Assembly: GCA_963277665.1 (NCBI GenBank)
Contig: CAUJRU010000136.1
Coordinates: 806,001 to 870,000 of the forward strand
Reading direction: 5' to 3'
DNA length: 64,000 bases
Source of the DNA: Viscum album
Taxonomy: Eukaryota > Streptophyta > Magnoliopsida > Santalales > Viscaceae
A program made the translations under genes and the position numbers. The notes beneath the pieces are model-generated. The model did no database searches and had not been told where the DNA came from. It worked only from the letters and a program-made list of their open reading frames with translations. The first letter of the stretch is position 1. Every line of letters begins with the position of its first letter. Of the stretch, positions 60,601-64,000 are shown in pieces.

Positions 60601-62461
60601 GTTTTCATCTCACTTTTTATTCTTGTGAGATTCATTCTATATTGACACTATTAACTTTTTTTGGTTTATGTACTGAACATTATTGTGTTCTTTGTGTAAT
60701 ATGATTTAATTTATGGTTAGTTACTTCTTCTTTGTATGAACCTTCTTCCATGGGGTGTATGTTTCGTAACATACCAAATCGGTAAGGAAATTTCTAATTT
60801 CAATTTCCACTCATTGGGTTCTACACAAACTTCATTGACTATTTTACTCCATGATTATATGTGAAATCACTATTTATTTAATTATGTAGTAATTTACACT
60901 CCCCTTTGTGTGGATATACTTTTGATACATGTAATCACTTCATTGATAAATTCTCAAGTCATCGATACGAACTTGATAAGAGAAATCTTAACCCAATTTC
61001 CATTCATTGAGTTAAACATCCAAGTCATTGGTGTTGTTTTTACAAAATTATGTGTGAAGGTCCTCTGATTGATTTACACTGAATATCCAATCATATTTAG
61101 TGTATTTATATTTTCACACATAATTATTTCATTTATTTATCCTTAAAATAAGGATATATTCCTTTTACGGGATTTCATCTCAATTTACATTCTATTGACA
61201 CTTCTTTGTTGTTATGAACCAATTCAATTTTATATGTTGTATATACAATCATTTGACATAGTATATCATGAATCACATTATTCTCCTGATATTATAATTT
61301 TTTGATTACCTCAATTATTTTTATTCAAGCGTCTCCCATTTGGTTTGGAACTCTAACTAAAATATCATTTTAAATGTTTTAATGATTTATTCCTCTAAAT
61401 CGTTCTCATTAATGTCCTTGCTTTAAAAATGGTTTTAAGGATTTATTTATATGGAAGTGAATGTTTTAGAATTAAAATTACTTTTAAAAGTTTCAAAGGG
61501 TTATGGTCCCCTTTGATTGAAAAATCTATTTTCAAAGGATTCTTGATAAATAGTGGGCTTTTAAATGTTTTCAAGAAAAAGGGGATATTGTGCTCAAATA
61601 GTTTTATGACTGTTTTCATCTATGTCAATATCTGTCATTATTCTTAGTTAAGGTTGACTCATTATAATACAATCTTCCATATTTTACTGAATGGGTTATG
61701 TTTGACTGTGGATGTGTTATTTTTATACCATTCATGGTTTGTGGTTAAAGGATTGACATTTCATATGCGAGTTTTAATACGAACGTTTAGATTCTGTTTC
61801 TCCCTTTTCATATTAGGAATGAATTATACCTAGAGAGTGATAGGTGGAGCCAGCTATAGCTCTTGTATTCATTGGTAGGTCTCATGAGACAAACTATTGT
61901 CTTGGCATAAAGCCTTGAAAAAAATCATATTTGTATTCTTGGCCCGATGCATTGACTATATGGTTATGATGTTCGGCATTTTTCATTCCATCATTATGAA
62001 ATTAGCTATTGATATTACATGTAATTATTCTACTAATAGAATATTCATTTGAATAAGTAAATGGGTTTTTTATTTTTTTTATTATGCTGAAGTTTATGTT
62101 TAAAAAGACTTGTGTTTTAGTCTTATACATTACATTAAATGTTTAGGCTTATTTATGAATGTTTCAGCTATATTTTTATCTTTAATAAGAATATAAGCTC
62201 TCCCATTTCATATGATATATTTTTTCCAAGATGTGAATAAGAATATAATTCTTAACCATTAAGGATTTTCCAAAGGATATGAGCGTGTTCAAAGAGGACA
62301 CAATGTATTTTTTATTTCATGATGTAATGTCAAACCTATGTATGTATCCAGTACTTCGAAGGCTACTAAACTGATTTTTCTTTTGGGACATGATTCATTG
62401 TATCATTCCAATGTTATGTAATAATGAACCAAATCTAGGTAACTAGGGTTGGGGCATTACA
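57615..62461 (+). mobile_element. A LTR4 (outer 3' LTR)
   Basis: A complete 4847-base copy from TGTTACATCCCAGG to GGTTGGGGCATTACA. It ends directly at the interrupted reverse transcriptase of element G and has no primer-binding site after it, as expected of the outer 3' LTR. It holds islands at 59450-59900 and the 189-bp array from 60215. Confidence 0.85.
60215..60760 (+). repeat. 189-bp tandem repeat in A LTR4, about 3 units
   Basis: Units begin GGTAAGGGGTTTCTAATCTC at 60215, GGTAAGGGGTTTCTTATTTC at 60404 and GGTAAGGGGTTTTCATCTC at 60593, exactly 189 bases apart. Confidence 0.85.
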
Positions 62462-62466
62462 AATTT
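62462..62466. repeat. Right target-site duplication of array A (AATTT)
   Basis: It matches CATTT at 17418-17422 in four of five bases. It lies between LTR4 and the interrupted reverse transcriptase of element G. Confidence 0.6.
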
Positions 62467-63480
62467 TTTAATATACTCTATTTATATTTTGATCCACAAG
62501 TATACCCTGTAAAAATATTATATAACAAAAAATTAATCTTTTGTAGAAAAAATTATGAGTCTGTAAATTTTTCTTATTATTTATCATTCCATATAGAATT
62601 CATTAAAATTATCAAGTGATCTTAATTCTATACCTTTATCATTGAATATATTAGAATATCATCTTTATATACTACTAAAAACTCATCAATGTAATATATA
62701 AATTCTATATTCCATAAATTAGTGAATAAAGGGTTGGAAATAGAAATACCTATTGTCTTCTCTTTATACTCAGAGTGCCCATACAATTTTCAGAATGATT
62801 CCATGGGTATATCGTCCATATTAACACTAATTTTATGACATCTAAAGTGATGACCAATATAGGAAAATTATTAATCTTCTTGAAGTAGATCAAACAAGTC
62901 ACCAGTACTGGGTAAGGGATATTGGTTCTTGATTTTTATCATGTTCCTATACTAATATTCAATGTTTCTCCACATTAATCCATATTTATACTTATAAAAA
63001 AAGGAAAATTTCAATCTAATGTGACATACATGTATGATTAAATCCCTTCTGAATATTCTCCAATAATTTCATCTTCCATTATTACTTCCCCATCAATTTC
63101 ATTCTTTAGGGATTCATTGAAATTTTGGGGAACACATGTGTGAGTTATATTGAATACACAACATCATGATTCAATAGAAGTCTAGGAAATTACTATATGA
63201 ATATATCAACAATCTCACACACAATATTCACATGATTAATTTTGAGTTTCTCTATACCCATATAAGAAAATCACCCCTTTCAGATAGGAATCTAAACCCA
63301 TATATTAGATGTTTTTTCAATTGGAAGCTTATATTTATCATCATGTAGGCGATCATAGGTTTGTATGGAATATTAACTATGATTGATCATACACATAAAT
63401 AGTTGTTGGAATTATATATATAAATCCAATCCATGAATTATAAAAAATCAAATTCAACTAGAGATATAGTAATAATGTAC
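62462..63480 (-). pseudogene. Ty3/gypsy pol remnant, upstream half: protease end and RT (element G)
   Basis: Read on the minus strand from the right. Near 63450-63420, FFIIHGLDL matches the VILGMDWL block that follows the aspartic protease. A linker resembling FPDVFPxELPGLPPxREVEFxIDL lies at about 63230-63150. Then come KGF near 63035, the IKNQYPLPSTGDLFDLLQ box at about 62940-62880 (family IKNxYPLPRIDDLFDQL), DIPMESF and LYGHSEY (family DIPKTAF and YGHYEF), and YIDEFLVVYKDDILIYS at about 62695-62645. The last is an almost intact catalytic box with KDD in place of IDD or DD. The sequence after it stops at 62462, where array A begins; the missing part of RT resumes at 17422. Confidence 0.75.
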
Positions 63481-64000
63481 GTAGGATGTACAATCCCAAA
63501 ACAATTAATCCAACGAAGAATCATCAACATGAGATGTGATCATATTACTATTAGAGATTTTGAAAAGTAATTAAACATGTAATAATTGTGTATAATAATT
63601 AATATTTATATATACTATTAATGATATAAGCTAATTTATAAAATAACTATTAATCAAGATACTTTAATAATTTATCATATCAGTCACAACCCAAACATCA
63701 CTATTTAATAATCATTCACTCTATAAAACCATGATTGTTAGCATAAACATCATACATCAATAATCTAACTGACTAATCATAAAAAATATATCATATGATG
63801 TCTGAATAAAGAACATCTTTTCAGTCTATAAGACTATTGGATAATAATATTTCATTAATGATTATAACTATTCAAATCATTCATGATGGGTCATAAGGAT
63901 TTTATTTATTTTGAAAAAAATATCCCTTGGGAGTTTCATACAAGGATGTAAGAAGGAACCATTTTCACATTCCAGTTGAATATTGAGTAAATATAAATAA
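63481..64000. other. A+T-rich DNA, probably upstream part of element G; nothing recognised
   Basis: It should hold the protease and gag of element G on the minus strand, but I recognise no D(S/T)GA protease motif or zinc knuckle. The stretch 63540-63880 is extremely A+T-rich and may contain a further insertion. The window ends here. Confidence 0.3.

Larger units (their letters stand above)
17423..62461 (+). mobile_element. Array A: four long LTRs sharing three internal regions, with two nested insertions
   Basis: The array reads LTR1 - int1 - LTR2 - int2 - LTR3 - int3 - LTR4. LTR starts (TGTAACATCCCAGG or close) are at 17423, 42737, 50187 and 57615; LTR ends (GGGGCATTACA or close) are at 31181, 47599, 55035 and 62461. 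Net LTR lengths are about 4.86, 4.86, 4.85 and 4.85 kb. A primer-binding site follows LTR1, LTR2 and LTR3 but not LTR4; a polypurine tract precedes LTR2, LTR3 and LTR4 but not LTR1. That is the pattern of one chained element rather than separate insertions. Element C interrupts LTR1 and element B interrupts int1. LTR4 and LTR3 differ at roughly a fifth of sites in a hand-aligned 200-base stretch. Such chains are thought to arise by unequal recombination between LTRs. Confidence 0.85.

Noticed and set aside
17423..62461. Four independent insertions of the same element, or a solo-LTR cluster
   Set aside because: Primer sites and polypurine tracts occur at every inner junction but not outside the outer LTRs, and the only target duplication is at the outer ends. 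The internal regions are shared between LTRs.
62462..62480. A primer-binding site after LTR4
   Set aside because: The sequence after the LTR is AATTTTTTAATATACT, which does not match TGGTATCAGAG and continues the reverse transcriptase of element G.
1..64000. CRISPR array, prokaryotic operon, phage or organellar DNA
   Set aside because: No short regularly spaced identical repeats with unique spacers, no ribosome-binding-site/ORF trains and no organellar genes. LTR retrotransposon structure identifies the DNA as nuclear and plant-like.

Overview
This window is plant-type nuclear repeat DNA. It is strongly A+T-rich by eye, poor in CpG, without a single convincing intact gene, and built almost entirely of decayed LTR retrotransposons nested inside one another. 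The longest open frame is only about 110 codons, and recognisable protein remnants are broken by stops and frameshifts. Reverse-transcriptase, RNase H, integrase and gag zinc-knuckle relics, together with primer-binding sites of the plant initiator-Met tRNA type (TGGTATCAGAG), point to a land plant with a large, retrotransposon-swollen genome. The species cannot be told from the sequence.

Layout. (1) 1-15287: very old A+T-rich repeat DNA, with a possible Ty1/copia LTR on the minus strand (712-2514), a decayed Ty3/gypsy pol on the plus strand (RT 7208-7650, integrase 8120-8620), and short tandem repeats near 12.7-12.95 kb. (2) Element G, a Ty3/gypsy element on the minus strand, is cut in two inside its reverse transcriptase. 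Its integrase, RNase H and RT end lie at 15361-17422; its RT front and protease lie at 62462-63480. (3) The cut is filled by array A (17423-62461, plus strand): four copies of a ~4.85 kb LTR separated by three ~2.6 kb internal regions (LTR-int-LTR-int-LTR-int-LTR). There is one near-matching 5-bp target duplication at the outer ends (CATTT/AATTT). Each internal region has a primer-binding site, a decayed gag zinc-knuckle segment, an antisense tRNA-like segment and a polypurine tract, but no recognisable pol. (4) Element C (18472-27369, minus strand; LTRs ~2.9 kb, internal 3.06 kb) sits inside the first A LTR. (5) Element B (33640-42597, plus strand; LTRs ~3.1 kb, internal 2.75 kb) sits inside the first A internal region and has target duplication TCTAG/TCTTG.

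The nesting gives an order of events: G first, then A, then B and C. Rough hand alignment of short stretches agrees: A copies differ at about a fifth of sites, B LTRs at about 15%, C LTRs at about 11%. A, B and C are all long-LTR elements without recognisable pol, so they presumably moved with enzymes supplied by autonomous Ty3/gypsy relatives. The observations I would check first are the tandem LTR chain with a single target duplication and the tRNA-like segment kept in all three A internal regions.
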